Both the position numbers and the translations under genes were made by a program. A DNA stretch of 64,000 nucleotides. It comes from Asticcacaulis sp. AND118. Lineage in GTDB: Bacteria > Pseudomonadota > Alphaproteobacteria > Caulobacterales > Caulobacteraceae. Positions 1 through 7,995 of this stretch are shown piece by piece. Location: NCBI RefSeq assembly GCF_020535245.1, contig NZ_CP084910.1, forward strand, positions 534,501-598,500. The letters run 5' to 3'. Under the pieces are notes generated by a model, which was not told the origin of the DNA, ran no database searches, and saw nothing but the letters and a program-made list of their open reading frames with translations. Every line of letters begins with the position of its first letter. The first letter of the stretch is position 1.

Positions 1-552
1 GTCGGTTACGACGACGAAGGCGTCAAGACGAAGAAGTGGGACATCATCCGTGACGGCAAGCTGGTCGATTACCAGACCATCCGCGATCAGGCCCATATTC
101 TGGGCAAGACGGAATCGGACGGCTGCTGCTACGCCGACTCGTGGTCGTCGGTGCAGTTCCAGCGCATGGCCAATATCTCGCTGGAGCCCGGCAAAAAGAA
201 GCTCAGCGTCGCCGACATGATCAAGGGCGTCGAAAACGGCATCTATATCGTCGGCGACGGCTCCTTCTCGATCGACCAGCAGCGCTACAACGCCCAGTTC
301 GGCGGCCAGCTCTTCTACGAGATCAAGAACGGCAAGATCACCCAGATGATCGAGGACGTGGCCTATCAGATCCGCACGCCGGAATTCTGGAACGCCTGCG
401 CTGCCATCTGCGACGAAAGCGATTACCGCATGGGCGGCTCCTTCTTCGACGGCAAGGGTCAGCCGGGTCAGGTATCGGCCGTGTCGCACGGTTCCTCCAC
501 CACCCGCTTCAACGGCGTCAATGTCATCAACACCGCGCGGTCGCTCGGTTAA
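1..552 (+). CDS. tldD: TldD-type metalloprotease, C-terminal part (5' end outside window)
   Basis: The reading frame is open from the first base and stops at 550-552, so only about the last 183 residues are present. They match the C-terminal region of TldD, the partner of PmbA/TldE in a cytoplasmic peptidase complex known for peptide maturation and antitoxin turnover. Visible landmarks are a YQTIRDQAHILG stretch, a glycine/serine-rich region near the end (GSSTTRFNGVNVIN) and the family's mixed beta pattern. The zinc site lies upstream of the window and cannot be checked. The next gene, 24 bases downstream, is a second TldD/PmbA-family member, which is the usual pairing. Confidence 0.85.
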   Translation, partial: VGYDDEGVKTKKWDIIRDGKLVDYQTIRDQAHILGKTESDGCCYADSWSSVQFQRMANISLEPGKKKLSVADMIKGVENGIYIVGDGSFSIDQQRYNAQFGGQLFYEIKNGKITQMIEDVAYQIRTPEFWNACAAICDESDYRMGGSFFDGKGQPGQVSAVSHGSSTTRFNGVNVINTARSLG

Positions 553-576
553 CCGGCTGATTGGGAGATTACTGAA

Positions 577-1911
577 ATGGGCATCCTTACCGAAGCCGAA
601 GCCAAGGCCATTCTCGACAAGGTCATCAAGCTGTCGAAGGCCGACGAATGCACCGCCACCCTGTCGGGCGCCATCAACGGCAATATCCGTTTCGCGCTGA
701 ACAACGTCTCGACCAGCGGCATCGTCACCAATACCGAACTGGGGGTCCAGGTGGCCTTCGGCAAGCGCGTGGGCATCGCCACGATCAACGCCTTCGACGA
801 CGCCTCGCTGGAGCGCGTGGTGCGCCGCGCCGAGGATCTGGCCAGGCTGGCCCCGGAAAATCCGGAATTCATGCCGGCGGTGGGCAAGCAGACCTACACC
901 CCGACCAAAACCTTCACCGAGGCGACCGCCGCCGTGACGCCGGAACAGCGCGCCGAGGTGGCGGCCAAGTCGATCGCCCCGTGCAAGCAGGCCAAGCTGA
1001 TCGCCGCCGGCTTCCTGTCGGACGGGCAGGGCTTCTCGGCCTTCGCCAATTCCAATGGCAATTTCGGCTATCAGAAGTCGACCTCGATGGACTATACCTG
1101 CACGGTGCGCACCGAGGACGGGCGCGGTTCGGGCTGGGTGGCGCGCAACCTTCAGGACGTGACGGCCTTTAAGCCGGACACCGAAATCCAAATCGCCATG
1201 AAGAAGGCCGCCGAATCCGCCGATGCCAAAGCTTTGGAGCCCGGCAAGTACACGGTGATCATGGAGCCGGCCGCCACGGCGGGCCTGATCTCCTTCATGA
1301 TGAACTATTTCGACGCCCGCTCGGCCGACGAAGGCCGCAGCTTCCTGTCGAAAAAAGGCGGCGGCAACAAGCTGGGCGAACAGGTCTACGACCCGCGCGT
1401 CACGCTTTACGCCGACCCGTCGCATCCGGAAGCCGCCGTTCTGCCGTGGGACGGCGAAGGCCTGCCGCGCAAACGCCTGCTGATCATCGAAAAAGGCAAG
1501 GTGGTCAATCTGCAATATTCGCGCTTCTGGGCGCAGAAGCAGGGCAAGACCGCCGACGCCTCGCCGGGCAATCTGATCATGGAAGGCGGCACCAAGTCGA
1601 CCATGGACCTCGTCCGTTCGACGCAGAAGGGTATTCTGGTCACGCGCACCTGGTACATCCGCATGGTCGATCCGCAGACCGTGCTTTTGACCGGCCTGAC
1701 GCGCGACGGCACCTTCTATGTCGAAAACGGCCAGATCAAGCACCCGGTGAAGAACTTCCGCTTCAACGAGTCGCCGGTCATCATGCTCAACAATATCGAA
1801 GAGCTGGGTAAGCCGGTGCGCGTCGGCGACGATGAATCGCCGTTCGTGATGATGATTCCGGCGATGAAGCTGCGTGACTTCACGTTCACGTCGTTGTCGG
1901 ATGCGGTGTAG
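577..1911 (+). CDS. pmbA: TldD/PmbA (TldE) family protein
   Basis: 444 residues, the usual length for the family. The C-terminal half carries typical family text (TRTWYIRMVDPQTVLLTGLTRDG, split here as TRTWYIRMVDPQ and LLTGLTRDG) and ends in PVIMLNNIEELG. I see no HExxxH zinc motif, so it is more likely the non-catalytic TldE/PmbA partner than the protease itself. It starts at an ATG preceded by GGGAGATTACTGAA and follows the tldD end by 24 bases, so the two are probably cotranscribed. The known role is a heterodimeric cytoplasmic metallopeptidase that trims peptides and degrades unfolded peptides. Confidence 0.85.
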   Translation: MGILTEAEAKAILDKVIKLSKADECTATLSGAINGNIRFALNNVSTSGIVTNTELGVQVAFGKRVGIATINAFDDASLERVVRRAEDLARLAPENPEFMPAVGKQTYTPTKTFTEATAAVTPEQRAEVAAKSIAPCKQAKLIAAGFLSDGQGFSAFANSNGNFGYQKSTSMDYTCTVRTEDGRGSGWVARNLQDVTAFKPDTEIQIAMKKAAESADAKALEPGKYTVIMEPAATAGLISFMMNYFDARSADEGRSFLSKKGGGNKLGEQVYDPRVTLYADPSHPEAAVLPWDGEGLPRKRLLIIEKGKVVNLQYSRFWAQKQGKTADASPGNLIMEGGTKSTMDLVRSTQKGILVTRTWYIRMVDPQTVLLTGLTRDGTFYVENGQIKHPVKNFRFNESPVIMLNNIEELGKPVRVGDDESPFVMMIPAMKLRDFTFTSLSDAV

Positions 1912-1914
1912 TTG

Positions 1915-2040
1915 CAAACCTCCCCTCTCCCTTGAGGGAGAGGGTGGCGCAACGCGCCGGGTGAGGGGGAGGTCAAAAGACTCGGTATGCAGTCTGTGAC
2001 TCCCCCTTCACCCCAGCCCTTTCCCTTAAGGGAGAGGGAG
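1915..2040. repeat. Two tandem CCTCTCCCTT-AAGGGAGAGG palindromes
   Basis: Two hairpins with the core CCCTCTCCCTTGAGGGAGAGGG and variants lie at about 1923-1945 and 2017-2040, joined by inverted GGGTGAGGGGGAG / CTCCCCCTTCACCC arms. The pair fills the space after pmbA and runs into the annotated start of the DUF4159 gene. GACTC and GAATC (GANTC) sites occur at the edges. The same family recurs at 28.99-29.12 kb. Intergenic palindromes associated with GANTC sites are known in Caulobacter. Confidence 0.8.
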
Positions 2041-2730
2041 CTGAATCGTGCCGCGTTTCTGTCGTTTCTGGCCGGTGGTCTGGCCGCCGCATTTGCGCGT
2101 CCGGCCGGTGCGGCGACCTACGACTTCTGGTTCACGCGCCTGAAATACGCTTCCGGCGACTGGGATGTCGATCAGCGCATGCCGGCCAATATCATCACCT
2201 CGCTGATCGACTACACCACCCTGCGCGTCGATCCGAAAGAGCATGTGATCGACCTTTCCGATCCGAAGATGCTGACCGCGCCCTTCTGCTATCTTTCGGG
2301 GCACAAGCTGGTCGATTTCAGCCCGGCGGAGCGGCGCAATTTCGAGACCTATGTGAAGAATGGCGGCTTCGTCTTCGTCGACGACTGCAACCACGATATA
2401 GACGGCCTGTTCGCCAAATCGTTCGAGCGGCAGATGGCCTCGATCTTCGGGCCCGCCGCCCTGAAAAAGCTGTCCAACAGCCACGCCGTCTATAAGAGCT
2501 TTTTCACATTCGACGGCCCGCCCAACACCGCGTTCGAGTTGAACGGCTGGGGCGACGATCTGGTGCACGACTATCTGAAAGGCATCGAGATCGATGGCCG
2601 TCTGGGCGTGCTCTATTCCAACAAGGACTATGGCTGCGAGTGGGACTACGACTGGCGCAACAAACGCTTTCTGGCCGAAGACAACACGAAATTCGCCGTC
2701 AATATCGTTATCTACGCTTTATCGAGTTGA
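1987..2730 (+). CDS. DUF4159 domain protein, exported
   Basis: 247 residues. After a hydrophobic stretch (AAFLSFLAGGLAAAFA) and a likely signal cleavage near GAA, the mature part has the DUF4159 pattern: FTRLKYASGDWDVD near its start, a FVFVDDCNHD segment, and LGVLYSNKDYGCEWDY near the end. DUF4159 proteins have a flavodoxin/amidotransferase-like fold of unknown activity and are usually encoded with MoxR and DUF58 genes, as here. The ATG at 1987 lies inside a repeat palindrome, so the first 18 residues are repeat-encoded. Initiation at CTG 2041, directly behind GGGAGAGGGAG, is a real alternative that would leave a compact signal peptide. Confidence 0.75.
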   Translation: MQSVTPPSPQPFPLRERELNRAAFLSFLAGGLAAAFARPAGAATYDFWFTRLKYASGDWDVDQRMPANIITSLIDYTTLRVDPKEHVIDLSDPKMLTAPFCYLSGHKLVDFSPAERRNFETYVKNGGFVFVDDCNHDIDGLFAKSFERQMASIFGPAALKKLSNSHAVYKSFFTFDGPPNTAFELNGWGDDLVHDYLKGIEIDGRLGVLYSNKDYGCEWDYDWRNKRFLAEDNTKFAVNIVIYALSS

Positions 2731-2732
2731 TC

Positions 2733-2795
2733 GCCTCATCTGTTCCGAAAAGTGCTGCGGCCCAGGGTCTGAGCGGGCACTTTTCGGGATGAGGC
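2733..2795. repeat. Palindromic repeat, CCGAAAAGTGC family
   Basis: Inverted repeat with outer arms GCCTCATC (2733-2740) and GATGAGGC (2788-2795) and inner arms CCGAAAAGTGC (2745-2755) and GCACTTTTCGG (2777-2787). It sits between the DUF4159 and MoxR genes. It belongs to the dispersed family also found at 4.1, 13.3, 25.9, 45.7, 48.3, 57.9 and 62.1 kb; related elements are common in alphaproteobacterial genomes. Confidence 0.85.
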
Positions 2796-2810
2796 TCACA
2801 TTTGGGGATT

Positions 2811-3806
2811 ATGGACATCATGTCGATCAGTGAAACCGAGATCAGGGAAAGGCTGGCCCGCCTCGGCCACCTGCGTCAGGCCATCGCCCAGGCCATTGTC
2901 GGTCAGGCCGACGTGGTCGAGCAACTGCTGATCGGGCTGCTGGCCGGCGGGCACTGCCTGCTCGAAGGCGTGCCGGGATTGGGCAAGACCCTGCTGGTGC
3001 GCTCGCTGGGTCAGGCTTTGGAGCTACAGTTCCGCCGCGTGCAGTTCACCCCCGACCTGATGCCCAGCGATATTCTGGGGACCGAACTGCTGGAAGAAGA
3101 CCACGGCACGGGCCATCGTCATTTCCGCTTTCAGCCGGGCCCGGTCTTCACCAATCTGCTGCTGGCCGACGAACTGAACCGCACGCCGCCCAAGACTCAG
3201 GCCGCCCTGCTCGAAGCCATGCAGGAACGCACCGTCTCCTATGCCGGGGTGACGCACACCCTGCCGTCGCCCTTCTTCGTGCTGGCGACGCAGAACCCGC
3301 TGGAGCAGGCCGGGACCTATCCGTTGCCCGAAGCGCAGTTGGACCGCTTCCTGCTGCACATCCGCGTCGATTACCCGACCGAGGCCGAGGAACAGGACAT
3401 CCTGCGTCAGACGACCGGTGCAGGTGGCGGGGCCGTGCCCAAGGTCATGGCGGCGGACGATGTGCTGGTGCTGCAAAAGCTGGTACGCGACGTGCATGTG
3501 GGCGAAGACCTGCTGACCTGGATCACGCGGCTGGTGCGCGCCACGCGGCCCGCGCCGGGCGCACCCGAAGCCGTCAACACCTACGTCAAATGGGGCGCCG
3601 GTCCGCGCGCCGGGCAATCGCTGGTGCTGGCGGCCAAGGCCCGCGCCCTGTTGCAGGGGCGGCTGGCGGCGACGCGCGAAGACGTGGTGGCGCTGGCCGC
3701 GCCGGTCATGCGCCACCGCCTGCTGATGTCGTTCGCCGCCGAAGCCGAGGGCGTCGCGCCCGACACGGTGGTCGCCGCCCTCCTGAGCGCCGTGAAGCTT
3801 CGATAA
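2811..3806 (+). CDS. MoxR-family AAA+ ATPase
   Basis: 331 residues. Walker A is GVPGLGKT, the Walker B region is LLLADELNR, and LATQNPLEQAGTYPLPEAQLDRF is the classic MoxR sensor/arginine-finger stretch (seen as ATQNPLEQ and LPEAQLDRF). MoxR ATPases act as chaperones that mature or activate partner complexes, commonly with a DUF58/VWA protein, which is the next gene. I prefer the ATG at 2811, four bases after GGGG. The ATG at 2820 and the TTG at 2802 are in frame and cannot be excluded. Confidence 0.92.
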   Translation: MDIMSISETEIRERLARLGHLRQAIAQAIVGQADVVEQLLIGLLAGGHCLLEGVPGLGKTLLVRSLGQALELQFRRVQFTPDLMPSDILGTELLEEDHGTGHRHFRFQPGPVFTNLLLADELNRTPPKTQAALLEAMQERTVSYAGVTHTLPSPFFVLATQNPLEQAGTYPLPEAQLDRFLLHIRVDYPTEAEEQDILRQTTGAGGGAVPKVMAADDVLVLQKLVRDVHVGEDLLTWITRLVRATRPAPGAPEAVNTYVKWGAGPRAGQSLVLAAKARALLQGRLAATREDVVALAAPVMRHRLLMSFAAEAEGVAPDTVVAALLSAVKLR

Positions 3807-3821
3807 CCAAGCTCTGATTTG

Positions 3822-4778
3822 ATGACTTACGACCCGATCCCGTCCGATGTGCGCCACAGGCTGAAAGGCCTGCGCCTGTTTGCGCGTCGGGCGTCGGGGG
3901 CTTCGGGGATCGGTCTGCATGCCTCGCGTTCGCGCGGGGCGGGGCTGGAATTCGCGCAATACCGCGCCTATGAACCCGGCGACGAACTGCGTCAGATCGA
4001 CTGGAAGCTCTATGCGCGCTCGGACAAGTTCTTCGTGCGTGAGGCCGAGCGCGAAAGCCCGCTCAGGCTATGGATGGTGCTCGACCTGTCGGCGTCGATG
4101 GGGCAGGGGGACGGAGCATTTCCAGAAAAAGTGGGTACCGGTTTTTCGCCCGGAAATGCGACCCCTAAAAAAGCCGCGCGAGCCGATTGGTCACGCCTCG
4201 ATGCGGCCAGGGCTATGGCGGCCTGCGTCGGCGAACTGGCGCTGCGGCAGGGCGACGGTTTCGGCCTGATCGCGCTCAGCGACCGCGGCGTGGCGGTGGT
4301 CGATGCGGGCGTGGGGTTGAAGGCGCGCGACCGGCTGCGACTGGAACTGTTCAAGCTCAAGGCCGGAGGCGGATTTCCGTCCGCGGCGCAGTTGTCCCCG
4401 GTATGGGGCCGCATTCGCGCGCAGGACATGGTCGTCGTCTTCAGCGACGGTTTCGACGAAGGCTGCACCGAACTGATGACGCGGCTGTCGGCGGCCGGGC
4501 GCGAAGTGCTGATGGTCCAGACCCTGACGGCTGAGGAACGCGACTTTCCGTTTCAGGGCGGCTATCGCTTCGACGATCCGGAAGGCGGGGCCGAAGTGCT
4601 GGGCGACGGCAAGGCCTTGCGCGCCGACTTCCTCAAACGCTTCGCCGCTGCACGTCAGACCTTCGAGGCGCGGCTGTTCGCGGCGGGGGTGCGGCATACG
4701 CATTACTGGCTGGATGAGCCGGTCGATGCGCCGTTGTGGCGGCTTTTCGGTCCAAAAACCTCAGGAAAGGAGACGTGA
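3822..4778 (+). CDS. DUF58 / VWA-like protein with an in-frame repeat insertion
   Basis: 318 residues. The DUF58 signature is clear: FAQYRAYEPGDELRQIDWKLYARSDKFFVREAE (read as YEPGDELRQIDWKLYARSDK) followed by the MIDAS-like DLSASMG. DUF58 proteins are MoxR partners. Between DLSASMG and the next conserved helix (WSRLDAARAM), about 25 residues (roughly 96-120) are encoded by a CCGAAAAGTG-type palindrome at 4116-4159 and its flank. They carry no recognisable DUF58 sequence and are rich in G, P, K and A, so they probably form a surface loop. The start is ATG 3822; TTG 3819 is possible. The stop overlaps the next ATG by one base (TGATG). Confidence 0.88.
   Translation: MTYDPIPSDVRHRLKGLRLFARRASGASGIGLHASRSRGAGLEFAQYRAYEPGDELRQIDWKLYARSDKFFVREAERESPLRLWMVLDLSASMGQGDGAFPEKVGTGFSPGNATPKKAARADWSRLDAARAMAACVGELALRQGDGFGLIALSDRGVAVVDAGVGLKARDRLRLELFKLKAGGGFPSAAQLSPVWGRIRAQDMVVVFSDGFDEGCTELMTRLSAAGREVLMVQTLTAEERDFPFQGGYRFDDPEGGAEVLGDGKALRADFLKRFAAARQTFEARLFAAGVRHTHYWLDEPVDAPLWRLFGPKTSGKET
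4116..4159. repeat. Palindromic repeat inserted in frame within the DUF58 gene
   Basis: The arms GCATTTCC (4116-4123) and GGAAATGC (4152-4159) flank AGAAAAAGTGGGTACC and GGTTTTTCGCCC, which match the intergenic palindromes of this window. The frame stays open through the element, so the gene appears intact but lengthened. Confidence 0.85.
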
Positions 4779-5911
4779 TGCCCGCGCTCCTGTTCCCGCT
4801 GGGGCTGGCGGCCTTGCTGGCCGTGGTCGTGCCGCTGGTCATCCACCTGATGCGGCGCGACGAACTGCGTCCCGTGGCCTTTGCCGCCCTGCGCTGGCTC
4901 GATCCGCGCCCCAAGCCGCGTCAGCGGATTCGCTTCAGCGAATGGCCGCTGTTGATCGTGCGCCTGCTGCTGATCGCCGTGCTGGCGGTGGTGCTGGCGC
5001 GACCGGTACTGACCGCGCCGATGAGCGCAAAGCCGTTTGTCGCCGTGGCGCCGGGGGTAGACTTGGCGGCGGTGCGCGAGGGCGATGATGAGGTGCAACG
5101 GCACTGGCTGGCACCCGGTTTCCCGTCCACTGACCGGCCTGCGCCCCAAACAACGGCTTCGGTCAGCAGCCTGCTGCGCGAACTGGATGCGCAACTGCCG
5201 CAAGGGGTAAAACTGACCGTCGTGGTGCCGCAAACCCTGCAAGGTGTGGATGCCGAACGCCCGGTCCTGAGCCGCCCGGTCGATTGGCGCATCGTCGCCG
5301 GGGCCATGCCCGCACCGCAGGCGATGACGACGAAGCGTCCGGTTCTGAGCGTGCGTCATACGCCGGAACGCGCCGCCGATGTGCGCTGGTTCCGCGCGGT
5401 TTCGGCGGCCTGGCTGACGCCGTTCGAGGCCGCCGCGACCGATGCCGCCCTGCCGCCGAAGGACCGCGTAGTGGTGTGGTTGGGCGCAGGCGACGCGCCG
5501 CAGAGCGTGCGCGACTGGGCCCGATCCGGCGGCACGGTGCTGTTCGGTTCGCAGATGGTTTGGCCTCAGTCCCCGAACCGCCGCATAGCCTGGCGAGATG
5601 AAACCGGTGCGCCGCTGATGGAAGCGCAAAGCGAGGGCAAGGGCCGGATGCTGCGCCTGACTCGGGCTTTGAACGCGGCGGCTTTTCCGATATTGATCGA
5701 GTCTGAATTTCCGGAAAAATTGAATAATATCCTGTCCGATCAGGTTACCCCGGCGCGGGTGGCGTCGCGCGATCTGATCCCCGTCACCGGGCGTTCGGTC
5801 TTTACCCGCCCGGCGGAAGACCTGACCCCGTGGCTGGCCCTGCTGGCCGCAGCCCTGTTCCTGATCGAGCGTATTCTGGCTACCGCCTCCCGCCGGAGGG
5901 CCGCGCCATGA
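4778..5911 (+). CDS. BatA-like membrane protein (aerotolerance regulator N-terminal domain)
   Basis: 377 residues. The N-terminus has the BatA/YeaD2 pattern: a first membrane helix (LGLAALLAVVVPLVIHLM), a basic RRDELRPV stretch, FAALRWLDPRPKPRQRIR, then a second helix (LLIVRLLLIAVLAVVLARPVL). A third helix lies near the C-terminus (LALLAAALFLIERILA). The middle part is extracytoplasmic and resembles a GATase-like fold (VVVWLGAGDAPQSV, SGGTVLFGSQMVW). It shares its start with the DUF58 stop and its end overlaps the next start (ATGA), so translation is probably coupled. Its function with MoxR/DUF58 in these operons is unknown. Confidence 0.8.
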   Translation: MPALLFPLGLAALLAVVVPLVIHLMRRDELRPVAFAALRWLDPRPKPRQRIRFSEWPLLIVRLLLIAVLAVVLARPVLTAPMSAKPFVAVAPGVDLAAVREGDDEVQRHWLAPGFPSTDRPAPQTTASVSSLLRELDAQLPQGVKLTVVVPQTLQGVDAERPVLSRPVDWRIVAGAMPAPQAMTTKRPVLSVRHTPERAADVRWFRAVSAAWLTPFEAAATDAALPPKDRVVVWLGAGDAPQSVRDWARSGGTVLFGSQMVWPQSPNRRIAWRDETGAPLMEAQSEGKGRMLRLTRALNAAAFPILIESEFPEKLNNILSDQVTPARVASRDLIPVTGRSVFTRPAEDLTPWLALLAAALFLIERILATASRRRAAP

Positions 5912-7995
5912 GGTATCAAAAATTCACCGGCCCGGCCCGGTTGCGCAGCCTGTTAAACGACGGGCTTGTCGGACTGCCGTTCGTCTTGGTGCCTCTCCTT
6001 TTCGCAGAGCGCTTGCTGCATGTATCCGGTTGGCTTGGCGTTGTGGTCGTTCTGGCAATCACGGCGATTGTCGCGTGCTGGCGCTTACGTCGCTTCGATA
6101 GAGCCTGGGTGATCCACGAACTCAATCTCAGACCGGAGATGGAAGACAGTGCCGATCTGTTGTTTGCGCCGGATGGGGGCATCAATGGCCTTCAGTCGCT
6201 TCAACGCGACCGTCTGAAAGCCCGGCTTTCCACAAATCCACCCGTGCTGCGCCCGGATTGGGATTTCAACTGGCCTTTAATGAGTCTTGGGCTTGTGTGC
6301 GTTATTTCTGCCCTGTCGGCCTTCATCTACGTGGAGTCGGCAGGCCGTGATCATAGAGTGTCGTCGCAAGCTTCGGCCCCCGCCGGTCCCGTGCGTCTGA
6401 TTTCTGCAGAGGTCGCCGTTACTCCGCCCGCCTACACGCGTCAGGCGGCGCATCGCGAAACGACGCTCGATCTGAAAGTGCCGCAGAATACGAAACTGAT
6501 CTGGCGGTTGCGTTTTGCGCCCGATGCCGAAAACGTCCGGCTGGTCTTCCACGACGGTCAGAGCGTGGCCCTGCGCCGCGACGGAGATATATGGACCGCC
6601 ACCCTGAGCGCCGAGCGGTCGCGGCTCTATCGCATCGCCGCCGATGGCCTGCCGCAACAGCCGCTGCACCGGCTTGAGGTCACGCCGGACGCGCCGCCGA
6701 AGGTCGAGGCGGTCCTGCCCGACCGTGCCCTGACCCTCGTCACGCCGGGTCAGACCCAGTGGCCGCTGGTCTTTGCCGCCCGCGACGATTACGGCGTCGC
6801 ACCCACCGCTGAATTGCGCGTGATTCAGGCGCAGGGGCAGGGCGAAAACATCACCTTCCGCGAGCGGACGATGACGCTGAGCGGCCATGGCGGCGCGACG
6901 GAGACACGCTTTTCGACGCGACTCGATCTCAAGGCGCTGGGCTTCGCCACGGGGGACGACCTGATCGTGCAACTGACGGTGCGCGACAATCGCGCGCCGT
7001 CGCCGCAGGCCGTGCGTTCGCCCAGCCTGATCCTGCGCTGGCCGTCCGATCTGGGGGCCGAAAGCACGGGGCTGGAGGGGCTGGCGCGTCAGACCCTGCC
7101 GGCCTATTTCCGCAGCCAGCGGCAGATCATCATCGATATCGAAGCCCTGCTGAAGGAAAAGCCGCGCTTGAAACCCGACACCTTCCTCAGCCGCTCGGAC
7201 TCCATCGGCGTCGATCAGCGCCTGCTGCGGATGCGCTACGGGCAGTTCCTCGGCGAGAAGGCCGAAGGCGAGCCTGAAGCCCCGGCGGGACATGCAGGGT
7301 CTTTGGGAGAGGGCCACAGCGCCGATGACGGGCATGATCACGGTAGTGCGTCGCCCGCTTTCGGTGACGGCGGCAATGTGCTGGCCGAATACGGCCATAC
7401 CCACGATGAGACCGAGGCGGCGACCCTGCTCGATCCCGAAACGCGGGCCACGCTGAAAAAGGCGCTGGACGAGATGTGGCAGTCGGAACTGCACCTGCGG
7501 CAGGGCAACCCGCAGACCGCCCTGCCGCACGCCTATAAGGCGCTGGGCTATATCAAGGCGGTGCAGCAGGCGACGCGCATCTTCCTGTCGCGCGTCGGGC
7601 CGGAATTGCCGCCGATCGACGACAACCGCCGCATGACGGGCAAGCGTGAAGGCATTGCCTCGGCCACGTTGGGCGTCACTGCGGCGCCGTCGCCCGATGC
7701 GCCGGTGGTGGCTTTGTGGAACGCGCTGGCCGAGCGTCCGGGGGCGAAGGGCGAACTGCCGCTGGGGGCGCTCGATAGCTGGCTGCGCGCCAATGAGAGT
7801 AGGGTGCGCGATCCATTGTCGCTGCTGGCAGCGGTCGAAGCCGTGCGCGCCGATCCGGACTGCGCCAAATGCCGTCAGGACCTGCGTGCGCGGTTGTGGG
7901 GCGTGCTGACCCGTCCGCCCGCTGGTGTCGCGCACCGTCCGGCACCCACGGCGGCGGGAGACCGTTACCTTGATGCGCTGGAGCGGCAACCATGA
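5908..7995 (+). CDS. DUF4175-like membrane protein
   Basis: 695 residues from the ATG that overlaps the previous stop. Two membrane segments lie near residues 20-60 and a third near 120-140, followed by a long periplasmic region with a VTPPAYTRQ stretch typical of alphaproteobacterial DUF4175 proteins. A histidine/glycine-rich loop (GEGHSADDGHDHG, EYGHTHDE; about residues 465-515) could bind metal, but this is only suggested by composition. It overlaps the next gene by ATGA. The family is seen in MoxR/DUF58/BatA operons; no biochemical activity is known to me. Confidence 0.65.
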   Translation: MRYQKFTGPARLRSLLNDGLVGLPFVLVPLLFAERLLHVSGWLGVVVVLAITAIVACWRLRRFDRAWVIHELNLRPEMEDSADLLFAPDGGINGLQSLQRDRLKARLSTNPPVLRPDWDFNWPLMSLGLVCVISALSAFIYVESAGRDHRVSSQASAPAGPVRLISAEVAVTPPAYTRQAAHRETTLDLKVPQNTKLIWRLRFAPDAENVRLVFHDGQSVALRRDGDIWTATLSAERSRLYRIAADGLPQQPLHRLEVTPDAPPKVEAVLPDRALTLVTPGQTQWPLVFAARDDYGVAPTAELRVIQAQGQGENITFRERTMTLSGHGGATETRFSTRLDLKALGFATGDDLIVQLTVRDNRAPSPQAVRSPSLILRWPSDLGAESTGLEGLARQTLPAYFRSQRQIIIDIEALLKEKPRLKPDTFLSRSDSIGVDQRLLRMRYGQFLGEKAEGEPEAPAGHAGSLGEGHSADDGHDHGSASPAFGDGGNVLAEYGHTHDETEAATLLDPETRATLKKALDEMWQSELHLRQGNPQTALPHAYKALGYIKAVQQATRIFLSRVGPELPPIDDNRRMTGKREGIASATLGVTAAPSPDAPVVALWNALAERPGAKGELPLGALDSWLRANESRVRDPLSLLAAVEAVRADPDCAKCRQDLRARLWGVLTRPPAGVAHRPAPTAAGDRYLDALERQP

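Noticed and set aside
6277-7989. 570-codon open frame antisense to the DUF4175-like gene
   Set aside because: Arginine/glutamine-rich antisense shadow; the sense gene is joined by ATGA overlaps to both neighbours.
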